From contig NZ_CP026118.1 in NCBI RefSeq assembly GCF_004101865.1, positions 2,993,001-3,057,000 of the forward strand: DNA of 64,000 nt. The letters run 5' to 3'. This document shows, one piece after another, positions 9,584 through 16,859 of the stretch. Source of the DNA: Halobacillus litoralis. GTDB lineage: Bacteria > Bacillota > Bacilli > Bacillales > Halobacillaceae. Each line of letters opens with the position of its first letter. The stretch's first letter is position 1. The position numbers and the translations under genes are program-made. The notes under the pieces are model-generated. The model was not told the origin of the DNA, did not search any database, and was given only the letters and a program-made list of their open reading frames with translations.

Positions 9584-10551
9584 TGAATGTTTTAGTATGT
9601 AGTGCAGGAAGAAGAGTGAAAGTTGTTCAGTACTTGAGACAAAATATAAATAAAAGTGGCGGAAAAGTAATCACAGTAGATTGTAACGTGAACGCACCCG
9701 CATTGTATTTTGGAGATGAATTTGACATCATACCTCAAATTGACAATGAAGAATACTTGGCATCAATTATAGCTGTATGTAAAAAATACAAAATAAAGGG
9801 TATTCTCTCACTAATCGATCCAGAATTAGAAATGTTAGCTAAAAATAAGAAGATATTTGATGAAATAGGTGTAACATTAGTACTTTCTCCATTAGATGTA
9901 ATTCAATATTGTTATGATAAGCAGGAAACTTATAATTACTTGACTACATTAGGAATACCAGCAATACCCACTTTTAGCAGTTTAAAGACTGTGACTTCCT
10001 TAATTGAAAGAAAAGAATTATCATTCCCACTTGTAGTTAAACCTGGTAAAGGAAGCGCAAGCATTGGTATTAACATTGTTAATAATAAAATTGCCCTGAA
10101 GAATGCTTTTTCTGAAGGGGATGACCTAATTATTCAGCCCTTTTACAAAGATCTTGAGTTTGGTATTGACGTATACGTTGATTTAATTTCAGGAGATTTG
10201 GTGGATATGTTTATTAAAGAAAAAGTTAAAATGAGATCAGGTGAAACGGATAAAGCGATTTCAGTACATAACATTGAAATCGAAACTTTAGTTAAAAAGT
10301 TTATTTCTAGAACAGGTTTTGTGGGTCCCATCGATATTGATTGCTTTAAATACAAAGGGAATTATTACATTTCAGAAATAAACCCACGTTTTGGAGGAGG
10401 TTATCCCCACGCTCAAGAGATGGGGTGTGATTTTATGGATTACATTAATAATAACTTAATAGGTAAAGAAAACAAGCCATATACTAATTATAGATATGAA
10501 GAGGATTTTGTAATGATGAAGTATGATGATGTTTTTTTATATAAAAAGTAG
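9583..10551 (+). CDS. ATP-grasp ligase (PylC/carbamoyl-phosphate-synthase-like)
   Basis: A 322-aa ATP-grasp enzyme with an N-terminal pre-ATP-grasp domain (VLVCSAGRRVKVVQYL, then VDCNVNAPALYFGDEF). The ATP-binding segment FPLVVKPGKGSASIGI and the Mg-binding EINPRFGGGYPHAQEMG segment follow. Members in polysaccharide clusters are thought to form amide or peptide-like bonds, for instance attaching an amino acid to an amino sugar or uronate; that is inference here. The GTG start overlaps the GNAT stop (TAGTG). Length is normal for stand-alone family members. Confidence 0.8.
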   Translation: MNVLVCSAGRRVKVVQYLRQNINKSGGKVITVDCNVNAPALYFGDEFDIIPQIDNEEYLASIIAVCKKYKIKGILSLIDPELEMLAKNKKIFDEIGVTLVLSPLDVIQYCYDKQETYNYLTTLGIPAIPTFSSLKTVTSLIERKELSFPLVVKPGKGSASIGINIVNNKIALKNAFSEGDDLIIQPFYKDLEFGIDVYVDLISGDLVDMFIKEKVKMRSGETDKAISVHNIEIETLVKKFISRTGFVGPIDIDCFKYKGNYYISEINPRFGGGYPHAQEMGCDFMDYINNNLIGKENKPYTNYRYEEDFVMMKYDDVFLYKK

Positions 10552-10572
10552 GTTAGTTGGAGGGAATACAAG

Positions 10573-11718
10573 ATGAATGATCAGAAACGAATTTTCCTCT
10601 CGACTCCCCATATGAGCGGAAAAGAACAGAAATACGTACAGGAAGCGTTTGATTTAAACTGGATTGCCCCATTAGGTAGTAATGTTGACGCTTTTGAACT
10701 AGAACTTGCAAAGTATAATTCTATGAGAGATGCAGCTGTGGTGAATTCTGGAACCGCCGCTATACATTTAGCTTTAAGATTACTAAACGTTGGTCAGAAA
10801 GATATTGTTTTTTGTTCTTCCTTAACTTTTGTAGCTAGTGCCAATCCTATATTATACCAAGGTGCCACGCCAGTATTTATTGACTCAGAGCCTGAAACCT
10901 GGAACATGTCGCCTCAGGCTTTAAAAAAAGCATTTGAGGACGCTAAAAAAGAAGGAAAGTTTCCAAAAGCCGTAATTGTTGTTAATTTATATGGTCAAAG
11001 TGCCAAAATGGATGAAATTTTAGCTTTATGTAATAGTTATGGAGTACCTGTGATAGAAGATGCTGCAGAATCACTGGGAAGTACGTATAAAGGACAAATG
11101 AGTGGTACATTTGGAAAATTTGGAGTTTTCTCATTTAATGGAAACAAAATAATCACCACTTCTGGTGGTGGTGCGCTTGTCTCTAATGACGAATCTTCAT
11201 TAAAGGATGCTAGATATTTAGCTACCCAGGCTAGGGATCAAGCTGTTCATTACCAACACTCAGAGATTGGATTTAATTATAGGATGAGTAATGTAATTGC
11301 AGGAATTGGAAGAGGTCAGCTGGAAGTGTTGGACGAGAGGGTTGCTCAACGGCGGACAGTATTTGAGCGTTATTATAACTCATTTAAGAATATAGCTGGT
11401 ATAAAATTTCAGCCTGAATTGGAGGAGTCCAAGTCAAATAGGTGGTTAACTGCATTAACAATTGATCCACAAATTACGGGTGTTTCCTGTCATGAAATTA
11501 TTGAAATGCTTAATAAAGAGAATATTGAAGCACGTCCAGTGTGGAAACCAATGCACCTTCAACCTCTTTTTGAAGGTGTGAAATATTTTCCTCATGATAA
11601 AAATAATAGTGTATCTGATTGTTTATTTGAATATGGTTTGTGCCTACCTAGTGGTTCTAATATGTGCGTAGAGGATCAGGAAAGAATAATTGCACATATT
11701 ATGGATTTTCTAAAGTGA
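10573..11718 (+). CDS. DegT/DnrJ/EryC1/StrS (EpsN-like) sugar aminotransferase
   Basis: PLP-dependent aminotransferase of 381 aa that should convert a UDP-4-keto-6-deoxyhexose to a 4-amino sugar. The pattern NSGTAAIHLALRLL, EDAAESLGSTYKG and SFNGNKIITTSGGGAL matches EpsN/PglE/LegC; the PLP-binding lysine is in NGNKI near residue 192. A GGAGGG site precedes the ATG. Base composition is less AT-rich than in the genes before it, so it may belong to the conserved flank of the cluster while the 2.3-10.5 kb centre is the variable part. A hairpin terminator lies about 150 bp downstream. Confidence 0.9.
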   Translation: MNDQKRIFLSTPHMSGKEQKYVQEAFDLNWIAPLGSNVDAFELELAKYNSMRDAAVVNSGTAAIHLALRLLNVGQKDIVFCSSLTFVASANPILYQGATPVFIDSEPETWNMSPQALKKAFEDAKKEGKFPKAVIVVNLYGQSAKMDEILALCNSYGVPVIEDAAESLGSTYKGQMSGTFGKFGVFSFNGNKIITTSGGGALVSNDESSLKDARYLATQARDQAVHYQHSEIGFNYRMSNVIAGIGRGQLEVLDERVAQRRTVFERYYNSFKNIAGIKFQPELEESKSNRWLTALTIDPQITGVSCHEIIEMLNKENIEARPVWKPMHLQPLFEGVKYFPHDKNNSVSDCLFEYGLCLPSGSNMCVEDQERIIAHIMDFLK

Positions 11719-11869
11719 AGCTCGGGAGAAGTTATTTCCGAAAAGATGTGGGAGTGTTTGGATGCATCTTCTTTCTGGTACTTATTTATAGTGTATCTTG
11801 CCAAACCTTGCAGTGGCAATAGATAAAAGTACCGATACTAAAAACACTGTTGTAGAGCGATAAAGGGTA

Positions 11870-11915
11870 ACGCTCTCTCTATGATAAAAATGATATGGAG
11901 AGGGTGTTTTTTTAG
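11870..11915 (+). terminator. Rho-independent terminator of the polysaccharide operon
   Basis: A 13-bp stem can form between the segment beginning ACGCTCTCTCTAT and ATATGGAGAGGGTGT (with three G-U pairs), followed directly by seven T. It lies after the aminotransferase gene on the same strand and ends the operon. Confidence 0.8.
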
Positions 11916-11952
11916 GTTGTATATGTAAGTATGTTCATGTATTATATCGGGA

Positions 11953-11978
11953 AAGCTAGAGAGGACGTCCCTAAGCTT
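11953..11978. repeat. Small hairpin repeat with GAGGAC-GTCCCT loop, copy 1
   Basis: AAGCT and AAGCTT enclose the conserved segment GAGGACGTCCCT. A second copy at 12970-12996 has the same loop core, but its stem is replaced by GAAGCGC/GCGCTTC, so pairing is kept while sequence changes. Confidence 0.55.
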
Positions 11979-12030
11979 GAAAAGTGTTCTCCTAAATAAC
12001 GTCCATCATGTTTTAGATAGCTTTTAATTT

Positions 12031-12160
12031 TGGTGCCTGCTCCCCCACTGCGTTAGAGAATTAAAGGTAAGCGTAACACCAGGAGGTTTGACTATTGGTG
12101 TTACGCATTTTTGACGATTCAACATTAGTATATGCTCATATTAGCATGTAATGGTAAGAC
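12031..12160 (+). repeat. Repeat R, copy 1: conserved 5' block plus covarying terminator-like hairpin
   Basis: Starts with TGGTGCCTGCTCCCCCACTG and runs through CGTTAGAGAATTAAAGG into a perfect 11-bp inverted repeat (GCGTAACACCA / TGGTGTTACGC, 12071-12106) followed by TTTTT. A trailing segment TTAGTATATGCTCATATTAG is shared with the copy at 15292-15430. The third copy at 22372-22452 keeps the 5' block but uses a different perfect stem. Confidence 0.7.
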
Positions 12161-12357
12161 TATAATTGAAGATTGTCTTCTTCAATTATAGTCAAGATTT
12201 TTTGAATCGTTTCATTTTTGGAATAACCTTCTGCTTTATATGTGATTTTTTTAAATGTGGTTAAAGCCATAAAATGATTTGAGCCGAGGAGTTCAATAAA
12301 TAACGATGAGGTATTTGTAGGAAGGAAGAGGTATTCTTTCTTTGAGGGATCAGTCAT
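12160..12357 (-). CDS. Small hypothetical protein coupled to an XRE regulator
   Basis: A 65-aa protein starting at MTDPSKKEYLF, with no family that I recognise. The first half is mixed beta-like (YLFLPTNTSSLFIELLGSNHFMAL) and the C-terminus is a helix-like acidic end (TIQKILTIIEEDNLQL). The start codon lies inside the last codons of the XRE gene (8-bp overlap of stop and start), so the two are almost surely translated together. A partner of the regulator, or an effector controlled by it, is possible but unproven. An in-frame upstream start exists but would run far into the XRE gene. Confidence 0.55.
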   Translation of the reverse strand: MTDPSKKEYLFLPTNTSSLFIELLGSNHFMALTTFKKITYKAEGYSKNETIQKILTIIEEDNLQL

Positions 12358-12646
12358 CTGACTTCTCCCCCTCCCATTGCCTATCAATTTCCGGCAGGAG
12401 TGATTGAGGCGAAACTTTTAAAGCAATTGCTATTTGGTAGATGGATGTCACTGTAGGGTTCTTCTTCCCTCTTTCAATTCCACTAATGTATGTAGGATCC
12501 ATACCTGCCCTGAAGGCTAGTTCTTCTTGCGATAAACTAAATTCATGTCGAACGCTTTTTAAATGTTTACCGAATGATTTTTTAATGAGTTCTTTCGTTA
12601 ACTTTTCCATATGAAAATCATCATATGGATGGAAGATATCGACCAC
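12350..12646 (-). CDS. XRE-family HTH transcriptional regulator
   Basis: A 98-aa DNA-binding protein with a single lambda-Cro-type helix-turn-helix. LKSVRHEFSLSQEELAFRAGMDPTYISGIERGKKNPTVTSIYQIAIALKV covers residues 29-78. The shape resembles controller (C) proteins of restriction-modification systems and small SinR/Xre repressors, but no methylase or endonuclease is nearby. The start is uncertain: GTG at 12646 or ATG at 12610, neither with a good ribosome site. It sits in a repeat-rich accessory patch next to an insertion sequence. Confidence 0.85.
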   Translation of the reverse strand: MVDIFHPYDDFHMEKLTKELIKKSFGKHLKSVRHEFSLSQEELAFRAGMDPTYISGIERGKKNPTVTSIYQIAIALKVSPQSLLPEIDRQWEGEKSDD

Positions 12647-12737
12647 AGACTATGAGTCAAGTTTTGGTTATTATTAACATTTTAGGTGCTGTAATTTATT
12701 GAGATGAAATGATTGCTCTCGTTTTAACCATGATGTA

Positions 12738-12848
12738 CTTCCTATGAAGGGTTTCAGTTGAAATTGGAGATTTTCGATCCGACGGATGATATTGAAACAT
12801 AGGAAGGGATGAAGGACTCGACGCTGTAGGGTTCTTTTTTTAATGGTA
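12738..12848 (+). repeat. Repeat E, copy 1, ending in a terminator-like hairpin
   Basis: About 100 bp resembles 18648-18748 in the same order: TATGAAGGG, TTTCAGTT, then GACGGATGATATTGAA, and finally AGGACTCGAC-GCT-GTAGGGTTCT followed by TTTTTT. The final part forms an imperfect 10-bp stem and could stop plus-strand transcription. I see no protein-coding frame that both copies keep. Confidence 0.6.
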
Positions 12849-12916
12849 CAGCTATGCCTCGGTGTCTGACGCTGGAACAAATGTTTGATGAGGGAGGCAC
12901 TTTTTGCGACAGTTTT

Positions 12917-12996
12917 ATATTAGTGTATGCTCATGTTAGCATGTATAAATAAGAAATATTTATTTGAAAGAAGCGCGAGGACCGTCCCTGCGCTTC
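12917..12996. repeat. Partial repeat-R tail and second GAGGACCGTCCCT hairpin
   Basis: TTAGTGTATGCTCATGTTAG at about 12918-12937 repeats the tail of element R (compare 12127 and 15386). GAAGCGC (12970-12976) and GCGCTTC (12990-12996) then frame the GAGGACCGTCCCT core. Between the XRE gene and the insertion sequence I see only these repeats and no convincing gene. Confidence 0.5.
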
Positions 12997-13038
12997 ATTA
13001 ATAAAACGTTTAACTTTCGAAATAATAAGAGCGAAGGG

Positions 13039-13043
13039 AGGGA
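13039..13043. repeat. IS21 target-site duplication, left copy (AGGGA)
   Basis: AGGGA directly precedes the left inverted end (TGTCAAC) and is repeated directly after the right end at 15191-15195. Five base pairs fits the 4-8 bp duplications known for IS21-family elements. Confidence 0.75.
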
Positions 13044-13096
13044 TGTCAACAACGGTTTGAAATTCCCTGTTTTCAACGGAATCAAATTCCCTATTA

Positions 13097-13858
13097 TCAG
13101 CGAATATTGGCTGGCTGGATGCCGGCCTTTTTCTTTTCCCTCAGACGATAAGAGTCTCCTTTAATATTAAAGGTCGTGGAATGGTGGATTAGACGATCCA
13201 AGATGGCCGTTGCTAAAACTTCATCTCCAAAGATCTTTCCCCATTCAACGTACGATTTATTTGAAGTAATAATCATTGCTCCATGTTCGTATCTTCTTGA
13301 TATGATTTGGAAAAGTGTGTGTGCGCTGAGTTCATCGAAACTAAAGTAACCTAGTTCATCAATAATTAGTAATTCTGGGCGGCTATACCTTTTAATAATC
13401 CGTTGGATTAACCCTTGTTTTTCTGCCTTTTGGCATTCAGCGATAAAATCATTGGCTGTAATAAAAAGTGCTTGGTGTCCGTTCGTGATAGCTTCAAAAG
13501 CCATGGAAATGGCTAAATGTGTCTTTCCTACTCCTGGTGGTCCAAGGAGTAGGATATTATCTCCATTATGGATATATCGACCCGATAACACTTCTTTAAC
13601 TCTTCGTTCATCTATACTCGGTTGAAAACTAAAGTCGAAGTCATGAATACTTTTAATGTAGGGAAGCTTTGCTTTTTTAAGACGCTTATCTAAAGCTGCC
13701 TTTTCCTTCTGTTCGATTTCTTGTGATAATAGCGTGATTAAGAAGTCCGAATATGGTACATTATTTTTAGATGCGTCTTCAAGCAGGCCATCTATTTGAT
13801 CGGCGGTGTGATGCCAACCGATTTCTTCTAAGCGTTCAACTAAAAGGTTTGTGGTCAT
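13097..13858 (-). CDS. istB: IstB-like transposition helper ATPase
   Basis: A 253-aa DnaC-like AAA+ ATPase that helps the IstA transposase select and join target DNA. Walker A is GPPGVGKTHLAI (about residues 105-116) and Walker B is LLIIDELGYFSFDE. FITANDFIAECQKA and IITSNKSYVEWG are also typical of IstB. The ATG overlaps the istA stop by 4 bp, the usual coupled arrangement in IS21 elements. Length is normal and there is no frameshift. Confidence 0.93.
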   Translation of the reverse strand: MTTNLLVERLEEIGWHHTADQIDGLLEDASKNNVPYSDFLITLLSQEIEQKEKAALDKRLKKAKLPYIKSIHDFDFSFQPSIDERRVKEVLSGRYIHNGDNILLLGPPGVGKTHLAISMAFEAITNGHQALFITANDFIAECQKAEKQGLIQRIIKRYSRPELLIIDELGYFSFDELSAHTLFQIISRRYEHGAMIITSNKSYVEWGKIFGDEVLATAILDRLIHHSTTFNIKGDSYRLREKKKAGIQPANIR

Positions 13859-15090
13859 GATTGATCACCTCCTTCTAGTTGCTCATAAATTTGAAGGGAA
13901 CGTTGTTCTACTTCAATATCAGGGGACTGTAAACGGCTGTGGGTCGGCAAACCATCAGTAGTCGTTTGCAGTCCTTTATAATGTTTAAGGTTTATATGGT
14001 CTCTTACCTTACCAGTCATAATAGGATGTTTAGCCACACATTCATAATGGTCATAAATTTCTAAATGATGATCTAATGTTTCTTTTATCTTCAACTCTTG
14101 TCCAACGTACCGAAAAGGTACGGAATACCTTTTACCGAGATAGGAAACAAAGCAATCCTTACTCACTTTCCTAATTTCCCAATGATGAATAGGAAACAAT
14201 GGTTTCGTATTTGACGTCATCAAATGCTTCTGTTCATGCTGGAAACGATTATGAGGTGATTCGAGCGTTGTCTGATGAACCTTACGGTTTGCTACTTGAT
14301 CTAACCACACTCTTACATCTTCATTTAAAGCTTTTAACGTAGGTTCATGCTTGCGCTGCAAAAAGTTCTTCTTTAAATATCCAACAACATTTTCTACTTT
14401 TCCCTTTGTTTGTGGTCGGTGTGGTTTACATGCCTTTGGAACAATTCCATAGTAAGCTAAAAATTCTTCGAACTTCCGATTGAATCTTATTTCGACTGGG
14501 CTATGCCTGATAACAGCAGTTTTCATATTGTCATACAAAATTTGCTCAGGCACTCCATTGAAATAAGCAAAAGCATTCATATGGCACTTCATTAACGTTT
14601 CTAAATCCATGCTGTCCGTAAACTCTACATATTTAAGCCTCGAATAACTCAGTAAAATCACAAAAGCATAAATATCCTTTATTTCACCATCAACTGCGAA
14701 TTTACCAATGTGTCCCCAATCCATTTGAGCTTGTTTTCCAGGAGGAGTCTCGTATCTTATGGTAGCTTGCTTTTTTGGTCGCACCCGATATGGTCGAATG
14801 AAATCCCGGAGGATTGTCATTTTGCCCTCGTACCCCATAGATATAATTTCATCTAATAATACGGTGCAGTTCGTGGTACCTTCCTTCATGCGTTTCTCTA
14901 AGTAATCTTTGAAGGGATCTAGCTTACTACCTTTACTTGGTACTTTCTTCATCCTTGGTAACTCTTCAGATTTTATGTACTTCCTAATAGTTTTAGGGTC
15001 AAAGCCAGTCTCTTTAGAGATAGCTGTGATTGACCACCCTTTTTGAAATAGTTCTCTAATCATAATGAATTCCCCAATCTTGATCATCAT
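13855..15090 (-). CDS. istA: IS21-family transposase IstA
   Basis: A 411-aa DDE transposase that cuts and joins the element ends. The N-terminus has a helix-turn-helix (WSITAISKETGFDPKTIRKYI). The catalytic core shows the three acids in QMDWGHIG, ILYDNMKTAV and GKVENVVGYLKK, and a C-terminal beta-barrel-like domain follows. The start may be MIKIGEF or the later MIRELF; the first is 3 codons or fewer from the given end. It is transcribed away from the XRE patch toward istB. Confidence 0.93.
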   Translation of the reverse strand: MMIKIGEFIMIRELFQKGWSITAISKETGFDPKTIRKYIKSEELPRMKKVPSKGSKLDPFKDYLEKRMKEGTTNCTVLLDEIISMGYEGKMTILRDFIRPYRVRPKKQATIRYETPPGKQAQMDWGHIGKFAVDGEIKDIYAFVILLSYSRLKYVEFTDSMDLETLMKCHMNAFAYFNGVPEQILYDNMKTAVIRHSPVEIRFNRKFEEFLAYYGIVPKACKPHRPQTKGKVENVVGYLKKNFLQRKHEPTLKALNEDVRVWLDQVANRKVHQTTLESPHNRFQHEQKHLMTSNTKPLFPIHHWEIRKVSKDCFVSYLGKRYSVPFRYVGQELKIKETLDHHLEIYDHYECVAKHPIMTGKVRDHINLKHYKGLQTTTDGLPTHSRLQSPDIEVEQRSLQIYEQLEGGDQS

Positions 15091-15190
15091 TTCTACACTC
15101 CAAATCTTTATCTAGTATAGAAATGATTATCTGTTATTATTGGGGAATTTGAAACCGTTGTTATTAGGGATTTTAGCACCGTTGTTCACA

Positions 15191-15195
15191 AGGGA
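15191..15195. repeat. IS21 target-site duplication, right copy (AGGGA)
   Basis: Direct copy of 13039-13043, immediately outside the right inverted end. It also forms part of the ribosome binding site (AAGGGA) of the small gene at 15201. Confidence 0.75.
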
Positions 15196-15200
15196 TAATC

Positions 15201-15287
15201 ATGGCGCAAGGAAACAAAAAACTTTCGAATAAAAACGCACAACAGCATGACCGTAAAGAAGAGAAACAGCCGAGAACAAAACGATAA
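15201..15287 (+). CDS. Very small basic protein (28 aa), promoter separated by IS21
   Basis: ATG to TAA encodes MAQGNKKLSNKNAQQHDRK followed by a Lys/Glu/Arg-rich end. AAGGGA lies 5 nt before the ATG. The composition (Lys, Asn, Gln, few hydrophobics) is like minor small acid-soluble spore proteins or other spore small proteins, but I cannot match it to a named family. The insertion sequence landed exactly in its leader. The coding part is intact, but the original upstream region is now about 2.1 kb away at 13038 and left of it, so native expression is probably lost. Confidence 0.45.
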   Translation: MAQGNKKLSNKNAQQHDRKEEKQPRTKR

Positions 15288-15291
15288 TTGA

Positions 15292-15430
15292 TGGTGTGCC
15301 TGCCCCCCACTGCGTTATCGAGCTAAAGGATAGTGTAATACCAAGGGTTTTTCCCTTTGGTGTTACGCTTTTTTAGTGTTTATATATTAGTGTGGGTTCA
15401 TATAGACACTTAATGGTAAGGCTATGTGCT
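15292..15430 (+). repeat. Repeat R, copy 2
   Basis: TGGTGTGCCTGCCCCCCACT, CGTTATCGAGCTAAAGG, then a hairpin between AGTGTAATACCAAGGG and CCCTTTGGTGTTACGCT (several G-U pairs) and TTTTTT, then a trailing TTAGTGTGGGTTCATATAGA. It aligns with copy 1 over about 130 bp, including the TAATGGTAAG..CTAT end. Confidence 0.7.
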
Positions 15431-15754
15431 GCTGCTGATGGTGCTACTCAGAACCCGAAGAATGAGGATTTTATATTTTTTCAATGAAGTCCTTGCCAAA
15501 AATGGCGTTATTGTTTGAGGAAAAAGGGAATTTAGATTCGTTTATCAGCAGTTTTCTCATTTTTCATGATTCGTTAAATGGAGGAAGCTTCTATATACTA
15601 AAGCCAGTCAATTAGTAAGGAGGCGGATGGTGTGTCGAGAAAAACCAAGCCAATGGTATAAGGGAGCGCGTTTTAACTTGTATTCTAATAATTAGCCGAA
15701 TTTCTTAGAAAAAAGGACGGTAATGGAAGCAACCTTTTCCGAGGTGCTCTAATA
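15431..15754. other. Non-coding stretch before the dha terminator
   Basis: About 320 bp without a convincing gene. The only notable signal is a strong AAGGAGG at about 15619 ahead of a 21-22 codon frame (MVCREKPSQWYKG...), which may be the start of a lost gene. No function is suggested. Confidence 0.35.
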
Positions 15755-15797
15755 AAAATAACCGTCCGTATTTCAGAAGAAAAACGGACGATTACTT
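15754..15797 (-). terminator. Terminator of the dhaKLM operon
   Basis: On the minus strand, TAATCGTCCGT pairs with ACGGACGGTTA (one mismatch) across a 14-nt loop and is followed by TTTTTATT. It lies 43 bp beyond the dhaM stop. Confidence 0.75.
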
Positions 15798-15839
15798 ATT
15801 ACTTTCAAGTCTATTTAATTGAATGTGCTGCTAAAATCA

Positions 15840-16220
15840 TTAGTCTCCTTGCAATGCCCGTTCAGCAGCCTGCTTCACTTGAGCGAGGCTTTTACCCATT
15901 CCAGATTCGACAGCTGCTACATAGGCACCTTCTAATAAGGGAGCATTCGCGATTTCAATATCATCGAAATCACTCATTTCCACGGCTATTTCCGCGTTCA
16001 TCATGGCGCTGCCTAAATCGTAAATGAGAAGAACGCCGCCTTCTGTATGAGCATGGTCGATGGCCGTTTGGATCTTTTCAACGCTTGTCCCGATACGGTC
16101 ATCGTCCGTACCGCCGGCAAGTTCGATAGGAACGTTTTTTTCCACTTGGTGAATGATTTCTTTAATGCCTTCTGCGACTTTTGCGCTGTGTGAAATGAGT
16201 ACGATACCTGCTGATTCCAT
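15840..16220 (-). CDS. dhaM: Dihydroxyacetone kinase phosphotransferase subunit DhaM
   Basis: A 126-aa EIIA-Man-like protein that takes phosphate from HPr and recharges ADP bound to DhaL. The phosphorylated histidine is in VLISHSAKVAEG (residue 11), and YDLGSAMMNAE and NAPLLEGAYVAAVESG are DhaM signatures. It consists of the EIIA-like domain only, as in Firmicutes, with no fused HPr or EI domains. It starts 3 bp after dhaL with a GGAGG site in the dhaL end, so it is co-translated. Confidence 0.93.
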   Translation of the reverse strand: MESAGIVLISHSAKVAEGIKEIIHQVEKNVPIELAGGTDDDRIGTSVEKIQTAIDHAHTEGGVLLIYDLGSAMMNAEIAVEMSDFDDIEIANAPLLEGAYVAAVESGMGKSLAQVKQAAERALQGD

Positions 16221-16223
16221 GGA

Positions 16224-16841
16224 TCATCCACCTCCTTCGATCGTTTCAGCTAAAGCTTCAAATACATAAAAAGAAGAGACAGAACCTGGGTCGAGATGGC
16301 CGATGGAACGGTCCCCCAGGTAAGAAGCGCGGCCTTTGGTGGCCTTGATATCTTTTGTTTTTTCCAGAGCACTTTCTGCCGTATCTTTCAGTAGAGCCGC
16401 ATCGAAGTCTTCCTGTTCTTTCATTTTTTCGATGACAGGAGCCCAGACATCAATGAGGGTTTTTTCACCTTCTTGTGACTTGCCGCGCTGCTTCAGTCCC
16501 GCTAGCGATTCTTCTAAACCGTTTAAGAAATGAGTATATTCCGCGCTCTTATCCTTAAGCGAAGTAGACAGTTTCAAGAACGCTGTCCCATAAAGCGGAC
16601 CAGCTGCGCCGCCTACTTTGCTCATCAATGTCATAGCTGTATCTTTAAGGGCATCGGATGCATTCTCGTAACTGTTATCGTCGAGTTTCGCAACGACTTC
16701 TTTAAAACCGCGGGCCATATTGATCCCGTGGTCCCCGTCTCCGACTGCCTGATCCAGAGAGGTCAAATATTCCTTGTTGTTTTGGATTTTTTCATTGGTT
16801 TTATTCACCCAAGTAATGATGTCATTGGCTGTAAGTTCCAT
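16224..16841 (-). CDS. dhaL: Dihydroxyacetone kinase ADP-binding subunit DhaL
   Basis: A 205-aa all-helical DAK2-domain protein that holds Mg-ADP/ATP as a permanent cofactor and passes phosphate to dihydroxyacetone on DhaK. AVGDGDHGINMARG (residues 30-43) carries the Mg-binding aspartates. SKVGGAAGPLYGTAF and the C-terminal GRASYLGDRSIGHLDPGS are diagnostic. It lies in the order dhaK-dhaL-dhaM with an 18-bp gap to dhaK. Confidence 0.93.
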   Translation of the reverse strand: MELTANDIITWVNKTNEKIQNNKEYLTSLDQAVGDGDHGINMARGFKEVVAKLDDNSYENASDALKDTAMTLMSKVGGAAGPLYGTAFLKLSTSLKDKSAEYTHFLNGLEESLAGLKQRGKSQEGEKTLIDVWAPVIEKMKEQEDFDAALLKDTAESALEKTKDIKATKGRASYLGDRSIGHLDPGSVSSFYVFEALAETIEGGG

Positions 16842-16859
16842 AATGATTCTCCTCTCCTA

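Larger units (their letters stand above)
13044..15190 (-). mobile_element. IS21-family insertion sequence (about 2147 bp)
   Basis: The element carries istA and istB on the minus strand and is bounded by related inverted ends: TGTCAACAACGGT at the left and, on the opposite strand, TGTGAACAACGGT at the right. Inside each end the sequence is repeated once more (left CAACGGAATCAAATTCCC; right, on the opposite strand, CAACGGTTTCAAATTCCC). This is the multiple terminal transposase-binding-site arrangement of IS21. Both genes are open and a 5-bp target duplication is intact, which points to a fairly recent, possibly active insertion. Confidence 0.88.

Noticed and set aside
12674..12880. 68-codon minus-strand frame
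   Set aside because: It runs through repeat E and its terminator hairpin, has no ribosome site and no family resemblance, and the second copy of the repeat does not keep the frame.
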